Origin: Streptomyces sp. CG1
GTDB lineage: Bacteria > Actinomycetota > Actinomycetes > Streptomycetales > Streptomycetaceae
Length of the DNA: 64,000 bases
Reading direction: 5' to 3'
Assembly: GCF_041080625.1 (NCBI RefSeq)
Contig: NZ_CP163518.1
Coordinates: forward strand, 10,972,149-11,036,148
Position numbers and translations under genes: made by a program. Each line of letters starts with the position of its first letter. Position 1 is the first letter of the stretch. Below, piece after piece: positions 25,641 to 35,619 of the stretch. A model generated the notes under the pieces. The model saw only the letters and a list, made by a program, of their open reading frames with translations. It did no database searches and was not told where the DNA came from.

Positions 25641-26046
25641 TCAGCCGAGTTGGGCTGCTGCGGCGTCGATTTCTTTGAGGGTGATGTTCTCGCTGCCGCT
25701 GCGGATCGCGGTGACGGCGGCGGTGGAGATGACGTAGGTGAGGGCTTTGAAGTAGCCGCCGGTGCGCCGGTGCAGTTCGACGGCGTGGCGGGTCAGGGCG
25801 TGTTCCTCGAGGCGGTACAGGCTCAGGTCGGCTTCGAAGCCTGCCAGTACGCGTCGGAAGGTCTCTGGGTCCTGGGCGTCCAGGGGCAGGGGGTGTAGCC
25901 AGGTGACGGGCAGCAGTGCGGTGGGCGAGGGCGAGGCGGTCGCCGCCGGACGGCCCGCCTGTGCCAGGCGTACCCGGTTGTTGCGGCTGAACGGAAAATC
26001 GATCTTCGGGAGGGCAGGCGGCAGCATCCGGGCCGCTTGCGGACCG
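25641..26046 (-). pseudogene. C-terminal fragment of transposition ATPase
   Basis: The frame ends at 25641 and upstream reads PKIDFPFSRNNRVRLAQAG, then LLPVTWLHPLP, LYRLEEHALTRHAVELHRRTGGYFKAL and SENITLKEIDAAAAQLG. This resembles the C-terminal lid region of TniB/TnsC-type AAA+ ATPases. The Walker motifs are absent because the IS110 element at 26069 and above has replaced the rest of the gene. It is not a duplicate of the intact ATPase at 8173-8925. Confidence 0.55.
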
Positions 26047-26068
26047 GATGTCGGTGGTTCAGGGGCGG

Positions 26069-27390
26069 TCAGGTTGTTGCGGGTGCGAGGGTGACGTGGT
26101 GGCCGAGGGCCTGGAGTTGGCGGACGAGGTCGCGGGTCTTGCGGGCTGGGCTGAGGTGGCGCTGGTGCCAGTTGGCCCCGAGGTCCTGATAGGCCGTGTC
26201 GGGATCGTTGAGCAGATGCCAGGTGATCACGAGCATGGAGCGGGCGACCTCGACGACCGCCTTCGGGTGACCGCGGCGTTTGACGATGCGCCGGTAGCGG
26301 GCGCCGAGGAACGTGTCGGTGCGGGCGGCGCTCGTTGCGGCCTCGCCGAGGGCGCCCTTGAGCCAGGGGTTGTCCTTGCCGGCCGCGCCGGCGGTGTTCT
26401 TTGCTCCGGACTGGATGGTCCTGGGGCACAACTTCGCCCACGAGACGAGGTGTTCGGGGGTGGGGAAGCGGCTCATGTCCGTGCCGATCTCCGCGAGGAT
26501 GATCTGCGCGGTGGCCGGGCCGACGCCCGGAATGGCGTCCAGCCGCTCGACCAGCTCGTGCGCGCTGTGTCCGGTGCTGCCGTCGGCGCCCGTGCCGGGT
26601 GGGCCGGTGAGCTGTTCCAGGGCCTGGCCGATCAGCCTGTCGAGCTCGGCGATCTGCGCGGTGAGGTGGTCGACGGTGGCCAGCAGCACGCTCAGCAGGC
26701 GGGCGTGGTGGTCTTCGAACTGCCCGGTCAGGGCTTCGACCAGGGCATGTTTCTTGCTGATCAGACGGCCCTGGGCGAGGTCTGAGAGCGTGCGGGGGTC
26801 GCGCTCGCCGGCGATCAGGGCGTCGAGAGCATGGCCCGGCCCGACACGCCGAACAGGTCGGAGACGACGGTGGACAGTTTGATCTGTGTGTCCTCGAGGG
26901 CCTTCTCCACCCGCTGCTTGTGGCGGGTGCGTTCCTGGGTGAAGACAGTGCGGGTGCGGTTGAGGTCCCGCAGTTGCCGCACGGGCTTCGGTGGCACGAA
27001 CGAGGCTCGGACCATGCCGCGTTCGGCGAGTTTGGCCAGCCAGACGGCGTCCAGCTTGTCGGTCTTGGGCCGGCCGGGCACGTTCTTCACGTCGCGCGCG
27101 TTGACGAGCCAGCACTGAAGGCCCCGGGCCTCCAGCAGGTAGAAGAAGGGCCGCCAGTAGGTGCTCGTCGCTTCCATGACCACCCGCTGGACGCCCTGGC
27201 AGACGAGCCTGTCGCCGAGTTCCAGGATCGCGTTGGTGGTTGCCGTGACCGTCCAGACCTGCTGGACGCGCCGGCCCTCGACGGTGTCGTGCGGGACCCG
27301 CAGACACACCATTCCGGACGCCTTGGCGATGTCGATCGCCGCGATGCGGGCCACCGTTCCGTCGTCAGAGTCCTCTTTCCACTCCTCCAT
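26069..27390 (-). pseudogene. IS110-family transposase with frameshift
   Basis: The N-terminal half runs from ATG 27390 (AGGGGAGG 6 bases upstream) with the RuvC-like start VARIAAIDIAKASGMV, RPKTDKLDAVWLAKLAERG and ends prematurely in GRAMLSTP. The C-terminal half is in another frame, beginning at LDALIAGERDPRTL and continuing with LDAIPGVGPATAQIILAEIG and the serine-bearing QSGAKNTAGAAGKDNPWLK. At 26824-26830 the DNA reads as a duplicated CT (CTCTCG where CTCG would keep the frame), a 2-base insertion that explains the break. Both halves are otherwise well preserved, so inactivation is recent, or the shift is programmed. It belongs to a different IS110 subgroup from the copy at 18173. Confidence 0.85.
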
Positions 27391-27411
27391 GACCAGCCTC
27401 CCCTTGTGCAC

Positions 27412-27823
27412 GCGGGTGGGGCCGCCCGGGGAGCGTGAGGGGTAACGGAGAAGCTGAACGGCGTGTTCGAGACGACAGTGTGCGGCCCCTCAGGCAAGCT
27501 CCCTCACCGGACTCTCTTGCGAGCTCGCAGCCCAAGCAGCGAACGGCGTCGGCAGGCAGCCCCGCACCGATTTTCACGTCCGCGAGACGTCATCCGCAGG
27601 TGAACGGGTGACTCTCTTGCGTGCTCGCGACAACAATCCCGGATGCCTGCACAGACCCCCGCGTCCGACTGGCTAACGGACTCCACCGCACCAAGCAACA
27701 ACGACGTCAGCCGGACGGACACCCGCACCGATTTTCCCGCCTCCGGGACGAGCGCCGCAGGCGCTCTGGAGGACTGGCTACGGGGCGGGCCAGCCGTCGG
27801 CGCGCGGGTCTGAAGGGTGGGAG
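27412..27823. repeat. IS110 upstream region with spaced direct repeats
   Basis: Non-coding. GACTCTCTTGCG followed by one variable base and GCTCGC occurs at 27510-27528 and again exactly 100 bases on at 27610-27628. CCCGCACCGATTTTC occurs at 27561-27575 and 27722-27736. The region lies 5' of the frameshifted IS110 transposase, where this family keeps its structured non-coding RNA and core sites. Confidence 0.55.
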
Positions 27824-28627
27824 TCAGGCGTCGCGTGTGTGCAGGAGATAGGTCGCCCCCGCCATCGCAGCAGCCGCCCAGGTGCACAGCACTGCGAACC
27901 CGGCCCAGGGTGGCAGGCCGCCGAGCCAGTCCGGGTCGACCTGCATGATCGTCCACCCGGCGTTGGGCGGTGTGATTCCGGCGGGCAGGAAGCGTTCCAG
28001 TTCACGGAGGGGTGAGAGGGCCACGACACCCGGCACGACGTAGACCAGCGCGAACATCGCGACGATGCCGCCGACGGTGCTGCGCAGGACGGTGCCGACT
28101 GCCAGCGAGAGCACGGACAGCGCACACAGGTAGAGCCCCACGCCGAGGACCGCACGGATCACGCCGGGCGTCGTGATGGAACCGGAGACGTGCGGTGTGC
28201 ACAGGTACACGAGGGCGAAGCACGCGATGCTCAGGACGGTCCCGGTGACGAGGCCGAGCGCCGCCACCGTGACGGTCTTTGCGGCGAGCCACCGCGTACG
28301 CCAGGGCGTGGCGGCCAGGGAGACGCGGATCGTCCCGGTGCCGTATTCGCTGCCGATGGCCGTCACGGCGAGGACGATCACGGAGAGTTGCCCGACCATG
28401 AGTCCGAGGTGGCTGAAGTTCACGGTCACGGCGATCGTGTGAGGACCCTGGCTGTGGGTTTTCACCGCGGCCAGGGTGGCGGCGCCGACGATCGTGAGCG
28501 CGGTGGCCAGCAGACACCACACCGTCGTCCGGAGGGTGCGCAGCTTGATCCATTCGGACCGGAGGAGATCGGTGAACCGTGGTGCGGTGGCGCTCTGGTG
28601 CGCGTGGGCGGGAAGGGTGAGGGACAT
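27824..28627 (-). CDS. ABC-2 type transporter permease
   Basis: Integral membrane protein of 267 residues with six hydrophobic segments, the layout of ABC-2 permeases that work with a drug- or antibiotic-export ATPase. The N-terminal cytoplasmic part carries LLRSEWIKLRTLRTTVW, a common signature of actinobacterial permeases of this group. The C-terminus ends at 27824 close to the IS110 region. It is 79 bases downstream of the ATPase gene on the same strand and is the last gene of a kinase-regulator-ATPase-permease set. The substrate is unknown; regulated systems of this type often respond to cell-envelope antibiotics. Confidence 0.88.
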   Translation of the reverse strand: MSLTLPAHAHQSATAPRFTDLLRSEWIKLRTLRTTVWCLLATALTIVGAATLAAVKTHSQGPHTIAVTVNFSHLGLMVGQLSVIVLAVTAIGSEYGTGTIRVSLAATPWRTRWLAAKTVTVAALGLVTGTVLSIACFALVYLCTPHVSGSITTPGVIRAVLGVGLYLCALSVLSLAVGTVLRSTVGGIVAMFALVYVVPGVVALSPLRELERFLPAGITPPNAGWTIMQVDPDWLGGLPPWAGFAVLCTWAAAAMAGATYLLHTRDA

Positions 28628-28706
28628 GCGATACCTGCCGGGATGTCGTTCGGGTGAGGTGGTCTGGTGCGGGCTCGTGCGGTGGGTCGGGGGCGCCGCA
28701 GACGGG

Positions 28707-29642
28707 TCACCCGGGTCCGGCTGCGTCGCTGCGGCTGCGGTACTCGGTGGTGCCCGAGGTGAGCTCCATGAACGCGGTTTCCAGTGAGGCGTGCTGCACG
28801 GTCAGTTCGTGCAACAGGGCTCCGCAGTGAGAGGCGATCGTGGCGATCTGCGTGGAGTCGAGGCCGGTGACGAGCAGCGCCGCCTCGTCGTCCACGGTGA
28901 TCTGCGCGCCGGCCTTCCGTAGCTGACCGGCGAGCTGAATGGCCTGTGGGGAACGGACCTTGACCGGACCGCGCGAGCCGGCCTCGATGACCTCGCGCAC
29001 ACTGGCTTCGGTGATCAGTCTGCCGCGCCCGATCACGATCAGGTGGTCCGCTGTCACCTCCATCTCACTCAGCAGGTGGCTTGAGACGAACACTGTGCGG
29101 CCCTCGGCCGCAAGTCCCTTCATCAGGTCGCGGACCCAGCGGACTCCCTCCGGGTCAAGGCCGTTGAGGGGTTCGTCGAGGAGGAGCACCTGCGGATCAC
29201 CGAGCAGCGCGGTGGCGATGCCAAGCCGCTGGGTCATCCCCAGAGAGAAGCCGCCGACCTGCTTGTGCGCCACTTCCACGAGGCCGACAACATCCAGCAC
29301 CTCGGCCACCCTCGCACGTCCGATGCGGTTGCTGTATGCCAGGCTCAGGAGATGGCTGTACGCAGTGCGGCCAGGGTGCACGGCCTTGGCGTCGAGTACG
29401 GCACCGACCTCGCGCAGCGGGTGACGGAACTGGCCGAAGGGGCGGCCGCCGACCAGCGCCTTTCCCGAATCGGGTCGGTCCAGGCCGAGGAACATCCGCA
29501 TCGTGGTGGACTTGCCGGACCCGTTCGGCCCCAGGAAACCGGTCACCTGGCCGGGGTGGACCGTGAACGACAGATCTTCTACGGCCGCCGTCTCTCCGTA
29601 CTGCTTGGTCAGCCCCTGGGCCTCCAATGTGCCTGCCCTCAT
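28707..29642 (-). CDS. ABC transporter ATP-binding protein
   Basis: ATPase of 311 residues for the permease encoded just downstream. Walker A is GPNGSGKST, the signature FSLGMTQRLGIATAL, Walker B LLLDEPLNGLDP and the switch His is in VSSHLLSEM. The signature has SLGM in place of SGGQ, as usual for the drug-resistance (DrrA-like) subfamily, which also has the C-terminal extension seen after residue 220. The ATG at 29642 has AAAGGAG 7 bases upstream. It is preceded by a 277-base gap, so its own promoter, perhaps controlled by the adjacent response regulator, is likely. Confidence 0.92.
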   Translation of the reverse strand: MRAGTLEAQGLTKQYGETAAVEDLSFTVHPGQVTGFLGPNGSGKSTTMRMFLGLDRPDSGKALVGGRPFGQFRHPLREVGAVLDAKAVHPGRTAYSHLLSLAYSNRIGRARVAEVLDVVGLVEVAHKQVGGFSLGMTQRLGIATALLGDPQVLLLDEPLNGLDPEGVRWVRDLMKGLAAEGRTVFVSSHLLSEMEVTADHLIVIGRGRLITEASVREVIEAGSRGPVKVRSPQAIQLAGQLRKAGAQITVDDEAALLVTGLDSTQIATIASHCGALLHELTVQHASLETAFMELTSGTTEYRSRSDAAGPG

Positions 29643-29919
29643 TGGCGTGCTCCTTTCGCGCGGCTCCAACGGTGTTCCATCTGCTCGCTCACCGTAGGAA
29701 TCCGGGCCCGCGCGCGGGACGCCCACATGGTCAGACCTGCCTGCGACCATCGGGCCCGGTTGCTGCTAGCAGGGTCCGACGATCGATGGACGACTTCGTA
29801 CGCCGGAGGTATGAGCGCAGGGCCGATCCGTGGTCAGCCGCTTCCGGCTCTCGCTAGCCGGTGCCGCGTCCAGCCCCAGGAACGCCCGTCGGCAGCGCTA
29901 TACCGCGCCGAGCAGCGCG

Positions 29920-30579
29920 CTATACCGCGTCGAGGAGACCCGCGTCGTGGGCTAGGATCGCCGCCTGTACGCGGTTGGCGCACTCCAGCTTGGCGAGCAG
30001 CCGGCTCACATGGGTCTTCACGGTCGACTCGCTCATGTGCAGGGACGTTCCGATCTCGCCGTTGGAGCGCCCCTCGGCGACCAGGGCCAGCACCTCGCGT
30101 TCCCGTTCGGTCAACGACGCGACGCGGCTCCGAGCGTCCGCGGCTCTGGAATTGTCGCGGGCGGAGAAATTGGAGATCAGCCGACGGGTCACCGACGGGG
30201 CGAGCATGGCCTCGCCGTCGTAGACGGTCCGGACGGCGTGCGCGAGATCCCGCGGCGGGGAGTTCTTGAGCAGGAAGCCCATCGCTCCGGCCTGAAGGGC
30301 CGCGTGCACATACTCATCCAGATCGAAGGTGGTGAGCACGACCACCTTCGGGGGGTCGGGCAGCCGCGTGAGCTCCACAGTGGCGGCCAGCCCGTCCATG
30401 ACGGGCATACGGATGTCCATGAGCACGATATCGGGGCGATGCGCGCGAGCCAGCTCCACCGCCTCCGCGCCGTTGCCCGCCTCGGCCACCACGGTGATGT
30501 CGGGCGCGGCCTGAAGGATCATGCTCAGGCCGGAGCGGACCAGGGCTTCGTCATCGGCGAGGAGGACGCGGATACTCAT
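29920..30579 (-). CDS. NarL-family response regulator
   Basis: Response regulator of 219 residues. The receiver domain has the acidic pair in LLADDEALV, the phospho-acceptor Asp at about residue 55 in DIVLMDIRMP, the Thr in VLTTFD and the Lys in LLKNSPP. The C-terminal LuxR-type helix-turn-helix reads LTEREREVLALVAEGRSNGEI. The ATG at 30579 overlaps the kinase stop (ATGA), so the pair is translationally coupled. The most probable target is the ABC export operon immediately downstream. Confidence 0.93.
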   Translation of the reverse strand: MSIRVLLADDEALVRSGLSMILQAAPDITVVAEAGNGAEAVELARAHRPDIVLMDIRMPVMDGLAATVELTRLPDPPKVVVLTTFDLDEYVHAALQAGAMGFLLKNSPPRDLAHAVRTVYDGEAMLAPSVTRRLISNFSARDNSRAADARSRVASLTEREREVLALVAEGRSNGEIGTSLHMSESTVKTHVSRLLAKLECANRVQAAILAHDAGLLDAV

Positions 30580-31781
30580 GGAGCCTCTTCTTTCATGGGC
30601 AAATCGGCCGCGACCCGGAATCCGCCCTCCGGCCGCGGACCGGCTTCGAAGACGCCGCCTTGAAGGGTGATGCGCTCGCGGAGCCCGACCAGGCCGTTTC
30701 CCCCGCTGGGCAGCCCGGTGGTCACTGGCCCTGCGGGCACCTCATTTTCCACGGCGACATGAAGGGCATCGGGCCCGTACCGCAGTTCGATCCGGGTTGC
30801 GGCGTTGCCCGCGTGCTTGTGCACATTGGTCAAAGCCTCCTGCACCAGCCGGTACACCGTGTGCCCGGTAGCCTGGGCCAGCGGCCGACGGGGGCCGGAG
30901 CAGATCAGCTCGATCCGCATGCCCGTGGAGCGCGACTGCTCGACGAGCGTGGCCAGATCGTCAACGGTCGGCTGCGGAGCACGCGGGGCCGCCTCCTCGT
31001 CCAGCCGCAGCACACCGAGCACCTCGCGCAACTCCTCCAGAGCCTGCCGGCCGATGTCACCGATGAGCCGACCGGCTGCGGCCGCACGCTCCCCGTCCGC
31101 CGCGCCGACTTCCAGGGCTCCGGAATGGATAACCATGAGGCTGACCCGATGGGCGACGACATCATGCATCTCCCGGGCGATCCGCGTCCGCTCCTCCACG
31201 CGAGCCTGCCGACGCAGCAGGCTCTGCTCGCGTTCCAGGCGCTCCGCGCGCTCCCGCAGGTTCGCCACCACCGCCCGCCGCGCCCCAGCGTACAGGCCGA
31301 GCAGCACCGGCCCGGCCACGAAGAAGACCAGGGCGTTGAACGGAAGCAGCCCGGTGCGGGCGGGGAGGAAGACGATGGCGGCCAGGGCGAGCACCGCAGC
31401 CCCGGTCAGTACGACCAGGTGACGGCGGCGACCGTAGGCGGCCAAGGCGTACAGGAAGAGAGGGAGGGGTGACACCTGGAGCAGGACGGGTGTGGCCAGG
31501 ATCGCCACCGCGCACAGTGACGCCGGCCAACGTCGGCGTCCGATCAGCGCCAGCCCCATAAGGACCGTCACCGCATAGAAGACCGGTTCGGGCACCCCGA
31601 AGGGATGGCCTGTGGGCACGGTGAACAGCACAACGGCCGTCGTATAACCGAGGGCGACCAGAATATCGAACAGCATGCTCCGGCGGCTCTCCCACCGGCC
31701 GACCGGACCATGCCCGCGCGACATCAGCGTCGACGTGCCAGGATCACCGGCCTCTGCCGATGCGGGCGGATGCGGCCCCAT
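30576..31781 (-). CDS. Sensor histidine kinase (HisKA_3)
   Basis: Membrane sensor kinase of about 401 residues. The N-terminal half has four to five transmembrane segments and no large extracellular domain, the pattern of intramembrane-sensing kinases. The dimerisation/phospho-acceptor helix carries the His in IAREMHDVVAHRVSLM. The ATPase domain shows VQEALTNVHKHAG (N box) and GGNGLVGLRERI (G box). ATG 31781 is used with GGAGGA 10 bases upstream; GTG 31805 is an in-frame alternative. It is coupled to the response regulator by a 4-base overlap and placed upstream of the ABC transporter. Confidence 0.9.
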   Translation of the reverse strand: MGPHPPASAEAGDPGTSTLMSRGHGPVGRWESRRSMLFDILVALGYTTAVVLFTVPTGHPFGVPEPVFYAVTVLMGLALIGRRRWPASLCAVAILATPVLLQVSPLPLFLYALAAYGRRRHLVVLTGAAVLALAAIVFLPARTGLLPFNALVFFVAGPVLLGLYAGARRAVVANLRERAERLEREQSLLRRQARVEERTRIAREMHDVVAHRVSLMVIHSGALEVGAADGERAAAAGRLIGDIGRQALEELREVLGVLRLDEEAAPRAPQPTVDDLATLVEQSRSTGMRIELICSGPRRPLAQATGHTVYRLVQEALTNVHKHAGNAATRIELRYGPDALHVAVENEVPAGPVTTGLPSGGNGLVGLRERITLQGGVFEAGPRPEGGFRVAADLPMKEEAP

Positions 31782-31963
31782 GGTGATGCGATCCTCCAGT
31801 GGCACGTCCGGCTCACCTGGACCGAGTCGCCTCAGCCGCTTGGTCCAGGGGGCTGCGCCCTCGTTGCAGTTCCGCCTTCACGGCCGATTTCCCGGGCACG
31901 GAGCACGGATCCCATGCCCATCGCCTACTCGGCACTTTAGTACCGCAACGGTGCTTGTGCTAA

Positions 31964-32120
31964 GTGAACAGCGTCGGCACCGCAGACCTCGACGTGCCAC
32001 AGCCAACCATGATCGCCGGTGAGACCGTGTCAATCTCCTTCGGAACCTCGCCCGTCATCCTCCCGATGCCGCTGGCCGCCCTGGTCCGCGACCTCGTCGC
32101 GACCCGACGCGGCAAGGCCA
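31964..32120 (+). pseudogene. Tyrosine-recombinase fragment
   Basis: A short open segment reads MIAGETVSISFGTSPVILP then PLAALVRDLVATRRGKAKI, resembling part of the catalytic domain of Streptomyces site-specific integrases and recombinases. No Arg-His-Arg-Tyr set is present, and the frame becomes Arg/Pro-rich soon after. A different frame from about 32136 to 32375 carries one membrane-like stretch (LVLVLLAVLGTGYRWW) and a helical tail. Neither looks functional. Confidence 0.4.
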
Positions 32121-32600
32121 AGATCGAAGGCCGCCCTCGTCCTGGTCCTCCTCGCCGTCCTCGGGACCGGCTACCGCTGGTGGACTGCACTCGCCTGTGA
32201 CCGCGAAGCAGCGCGCCGCTGCGGCCGGGATGTCGCGGTCGAGGCCTGGGAGCAGGACCTTGCTGAGGCCCGCCAAGTCCCGTTGATGCATCGGATACTC
32301 CCCGCCGCCCTCACGCTGCGCAGCCACCCTCCACTGGCACCGCGCCTGTGGTGGGCACGGCGCGCCCACCTGTGAGTCGGCCAGTGTCCACCGCGGTCAG
32401 CTGGTACTTGAAGCAGCCGCGCAAAGGCGCGCTGCCTCATCAGATCCGCATTGAGCCATGCGGTCGGCCAGGCTGCGCCGCTGGCTGGCCACACCATGTT
32501 CGCGGAGTTAGCACAGGCGCAGCCGACAACCCAACCGGACAACGGGGCCCGCCGTCCGTCACGGACGTCCTCCGGGATGCCGACTGAGACGGTCAGATTG
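32121..32600. other. Degenerate sequence
   Basis: No intact gene. It contains the membrane-like open segment described with the integrase fragment and otherwise shows no consistent coding bias. Confidence 0.4.
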
Positions 32601-33623
32601 TTAGCGCCGAGTGCACAACTGCGTTCGCATCGGTTCACCCGCTATGTGGTGGAGGATTTGGAGCCGGTGGTCCTTGGGAGTGGTGCCGTAGGCCGCGCGG
32701 TGGGCGCGGCTGAAGTCGGCTGCGCGGGGGAATCCCCAGCGAGCAGCAATGGCGTGGATGGGGGTGGTGCGAAGCGCTGGGTCGGCGAGGTCGCGACGCG
32801 CCGCCTCCAGGCGTAGGCGGCGTATCCACGCGGCGACTGTGGCGTCTTCGTCCTGGAAGAGGCGGTGCAGGTAGCTGGTGGAGATGTGATGCTCGGCGGC
32901 GATCGTGCTCGGGTTCAGGTGCGGGTCGTGCAGGTGCTCTCGGATGAACGCCTGGATGCGCAGGGTGAGGGCCCGTCGATGGGTCTCCGGGGGCAGGCAG
33001 TCGTCGGCTTCGAGCAGATGGGCGAAGAGCGCGGCGACCAGAGGGATCACGACGGCGGCCAGACGCGGCCGGTCGCAGGGCTGGTACGCGGCCGGGTCCG
33101 CGGTCAGCCGGGTGAGGAACTGTGCCAGCAAGGCGCCCATGCCTTCCCGGGCCGACACCGGCGCCCCGACGATCCGGGCAGCCATGTCGCGCGGCAGCGG
33201 CAGCAGGGCCTTGGGAACCTCCAGCGCCACCGACTGGACCGGGTCCCCGGTGCTGTAGAGGTCGTTCAGCAGCGAGGACGAGTTGATGAACAGGTCATGC
33301 GGCTTGTACTCGGTTTCCCGGTGCCGCCACACGCTGGTCCCGCTCCCGCGAACGACGAGTGACAGGTGATACGTCTCAGGGTCGGACTGCCGGATCAGCT
33401 TCGCCGTGCGCCGGAACACCAGCGGTTGGCACGTGTGAGACCACACGGTGACGGCACCGAGGTCCAGCACACGCTGCGAGGCGCGGAAGTCGTCGGCGTG
33501 ATCGCTGCGCAGCTCGATGGGCGCATGAGTACGGCCCAAGAGCTCGGTCCAGTAGTCGAACCGGTCCGCCGCGGACACGTCCTCGCTGAGGAACACCATC
33601 TCGTCCAACAACTGTCTCTTCAC
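32601..33623 (-). CDS. AraC/XylS-family regulator
   Basis: Transcription regulator of 340 residues. The N-terminal 190 residues match the AraC-binding-like domain common in actinobacteria (VSAADRFDYWTELLG near the start, YHLSLVVRGSGTSVWRH, later PRDMAARIVGAPVSAREGMG). The C-terminal DNA-binding domain has both helix-turn-helix motifs, STIAAEHHISTSYLHRLFQ and AIAARWGFPRAADFSRAHRAAYG. The start is uncertain: GTG 33623 is used, ATG 33599 is also possible, and neither has a strong SD. No target gene is adjacent; neighbours on both sides are remnants, so the regulated function may have been lost. Confidence 0.88.
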   Translation of the reverse strand: MKRQLLDEMVFLSEDVSAADRFDYWTELLGRTHAPIELRSDHADDFRASQRVLDLGAVTVWSHTCQPLVFRRTAKLIRQSDPETYHLSLVVRGSGTSVWRHRETEYKPHDLFINSSSLLNDLYSTGDPVQSVALEVPKALLPLPRDMAARIVGAPVSAREGMGALLAQFLTRLTADPAAYQPCDRPRLAAVVIPLVAALFAHLLEADDCLPPETHRRALTLRIQAFIREHLHDPHLNPSTIAAEHHISTSYLHRLFQDEDATVAAWIRRLRLEAARRDLADPALRTTPIHAIAARWGFPRAADFSRAHRAAYGTTPKDHRLQILHHIAGEPMRTQLCTRR

Positions 33624-34287
33624 CGTTTCTGAAACCGCAGGTTAAAGACTCTCCCGGGGGATGACGGAGCAACGGAACGCCCCGGTTCCATTCGCGCCGG
33701 CCGGTTGCTGTGGACCGCTGCCGGGCGTCGTATGCGGGGCAGTTTGATGTCGATCCATGCTCGCGAGTAAGTGCAACGCGCTCGGCACGATGCTCAGTAC
33801 CTGCGACTGACACCTGACGCGCGGCACCATCCGAACGTCCGCCGCACGCTGGAGTAGGCGCCCGGCCCACGGCCTTCGCCCTGGCCACCATGCTGGGGAC
33901 GGGGTGCACGTGGGCCGGAGCGCACGCCATCCAGCCGGTCAGCAGACGAAGTGGGCCAGGCGCACTCCCGTGCGCCCGAGGAGTGAGCGGTAGGAGGGCC
34001 TGCAGGTGGGAGAGCATGTGCCCATTTGCCGCTTGTGCGTGAGGGGTCGTCATGGGTTCCATTCGCCGAGCTGTGCCGCTGACGCTGCTGTCCTGCCTGC
34101 TGCTGGCGGGGTCGAGCAGTTACCCGTTGCGTCGGGACACGAAGCTGAGCACGTCGGATCCCCAGGGGGCAGGGCGTCGGCGCGCGGATGCGGAGGGGCG
34201 TGGCGAGCCGGGCTGTTCGCACCCGTGCGCCCGAGGGTGGGCGGTAGGTGGTTCTCGAGGTGGTCGTAGCCGGCGGATGCGGTGCCG
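33624..34287. other. Non-coding region
   Basis: No gene is supported on either strand. A direct repeat is present: CCCGTGCGCCCGAGG at about 33970 and again at about 34223, each followed by a GCGGTAGG-containing tail. Confidence 0.45.
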
Positions 34288-34311
34288 CGGTGCCGGGCAT
34301 TCCCCCGGCAC
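34288..34311 (-). terminator. Hairpin after secreted propeller-like gene
   Basis: GGTGCCGGG (34288-34296) pairs with CCCGGCACC (34303-34311) around a 6-base loop, 33 bases past the stop of the minus-strand gene at 34344. Confidence 0.5.
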
Positions 34312-34343
34312 CGTACGAAGGGCGCTGGTGCCCCGGCCGCGAC

Positions 34344-35450
34344 TCAGCCGGACGATCCAGCCACTCCCGCGGGCCGCCAGGCGGACATGTTCGTGTAGTG
34401 CTGGACCAGCGTTGCCCGGGTCCACGCGCCGTTGGCGTAGCGCATGGTGTGGAAGAGCGTGCCGCGGTCATCGTCGGAGGCGAAAACGAGCTGGAGGTTT
34501 CCTGCCACGTTGACGGCGGTGACCTCCTGCAGCACGGTGCCGATGAAACCCGCGCGGTTGAAGTCCACCCGTGCGTTGATGTCGTCCCAGGTGCTCCAGC
34601 GCCCGTTCGGGCTGCGGATGGTGTGGTACTGCGCGACCTGGCCGTTGGTCAGCACGACCATCTGCAGGCTGCTGCCGAATCCGGCCATGGCCACCCGGAT
34701 CGGCATGCCCCAGTGGCGGGGAGTGCCGGTCCAGGACAGCACGTTGCTCCACGGCGTCCACCTGCCGTTCGCGCCGAGGGCGGTGTGCAGAACGGTGCGG
34801 TGGATCTGGTCCACCGCGGCCACCTGCAGCCCTCCGCCGACCGAGGCGGCCGACAGGCTCTCGAACCAGTCGTTGCGGTAGACGCCGCCCGGAGCCACCT
34901 GGTCGGGAGCGGTCCAGGTGCCGCCGGACTGCTCCATGGTGTGCATCAGGCGGCCGTTGGTGTCGATGTACACCAGGTGCACGTGGGTTCCTACGACGGC
35001 TGCCGCGAGGTAGTTCCGCGTCGGCTTGGAGGTCACTCGCACTGGCGCCAGGCCGGGCATCGGGGCGGGGGCGGGCCAGCTGCCGTCCGGGTTCTGGGTG
35101 GTCTCCTCCAAGGTGACGTCCGAGCCGGTGGGCTGCTCGATGAACAGACGCAGCCGGCCATTTTGCACCACGTCGGTGAAGTCGTAGAAGAACCCGCTCT
35201 TGAACAGGTGCTTGGTCGGGGCCCACTTGCCGTTGGCGTATCGGGCGGTCTGCAGGACCTCCCAGTTGGCGCCCTGCACGAGCAGGTCGAGCCCGCCGTT
35301 GCCGGCCATGGCCGCCGGGTGGGCGAGGGAGGCGGTACCTGCCGAGGAGGCGGCGGCCGCCGCCTGTGAAGCAGCGGGTGCTGCCAGGGGAGTGAGGCTG
35401 ATCGCGGCGGCGAGGCACAGCCGCGCTATCCGCCGAAGGTATGGCTTCAA
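34344..35450 (-). CDS. Secreted beta-propeller-like (PLL/tachylectin-type) protein
   Basis: Predicted exported protein of 368 residues. The TTG at 35450 is used; AGAGGG lies just upstream and a signal peptide follows (RRIARLCLAAAISLTPLAAPA). The mature part is built of about six degenerate repeats of 45-50 residues, each with a pattern like LDLLVQGANWEVLQTARYANGKW, VHLVYIDTNGRLMHTM and LQLVFASDDDRGTLFHTMRYANG, the blade pattern of fucolectin/tachylectin-type propellers. It may bind carbohydrate. No catalytic motif is visible. Flanking DNA on both sides is degenerate. Confidence 0.78.
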   Translation of the reverse strand: MKPYLRRIARLCLAAAISLTPLAAPAASQAAAAASSAGTASLAHPAAMAGNGGLDLLVQGANWEVLQTARYANGKWAPTKHLFKSGFFYDFTDVVQNGRLRLFIEQPTGSDVTLEETTQNPDGSWPAPAPMPGLAPVRVTSKPTRNYLAAAVVGTHVHLVYIDTNGRLMHTMEQSGGTWTAPDQVAPGGVYRNDWFESLSAASVGGGLQVAAVDQIHRTVLHTALGANGRWTPWSNVLSWTGTPRHWGMPIRVAMAGFGSSLQMVVLTNGQVAQYHTIRSPNGRWSTWDDINARVDFNRAGFIGTVLQEVTAVNVAGNLQLVFASDDDRGTLFHTMRYANGAWTRATLVQHYTNMSAWRPAGVAGSSG

Positions 35451-35619
35451 GGAACCCTCTGATGCGTAGGAGACAGACGGGGATCCTAGGGGATGCTGTG
35501 AAGACCCGAACAGCCGTGCGCCCGGCGGATCCTGTCGTGGCCGTGCGACCGCACCACCCCACGGGAGCCGCCGCTACCGCCCGCCGCCACAGCGCCCGCC
35601 AGGCGGCGGAGACCAGAGC

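Noticed and set aside
29895..29929. 13-bp direct repeat (GCGCTATACCGCG) at the end of the response-regulator gene
   Set aside because: A short local duplication across the stop codon; it does not change the protein and has no sign of function.
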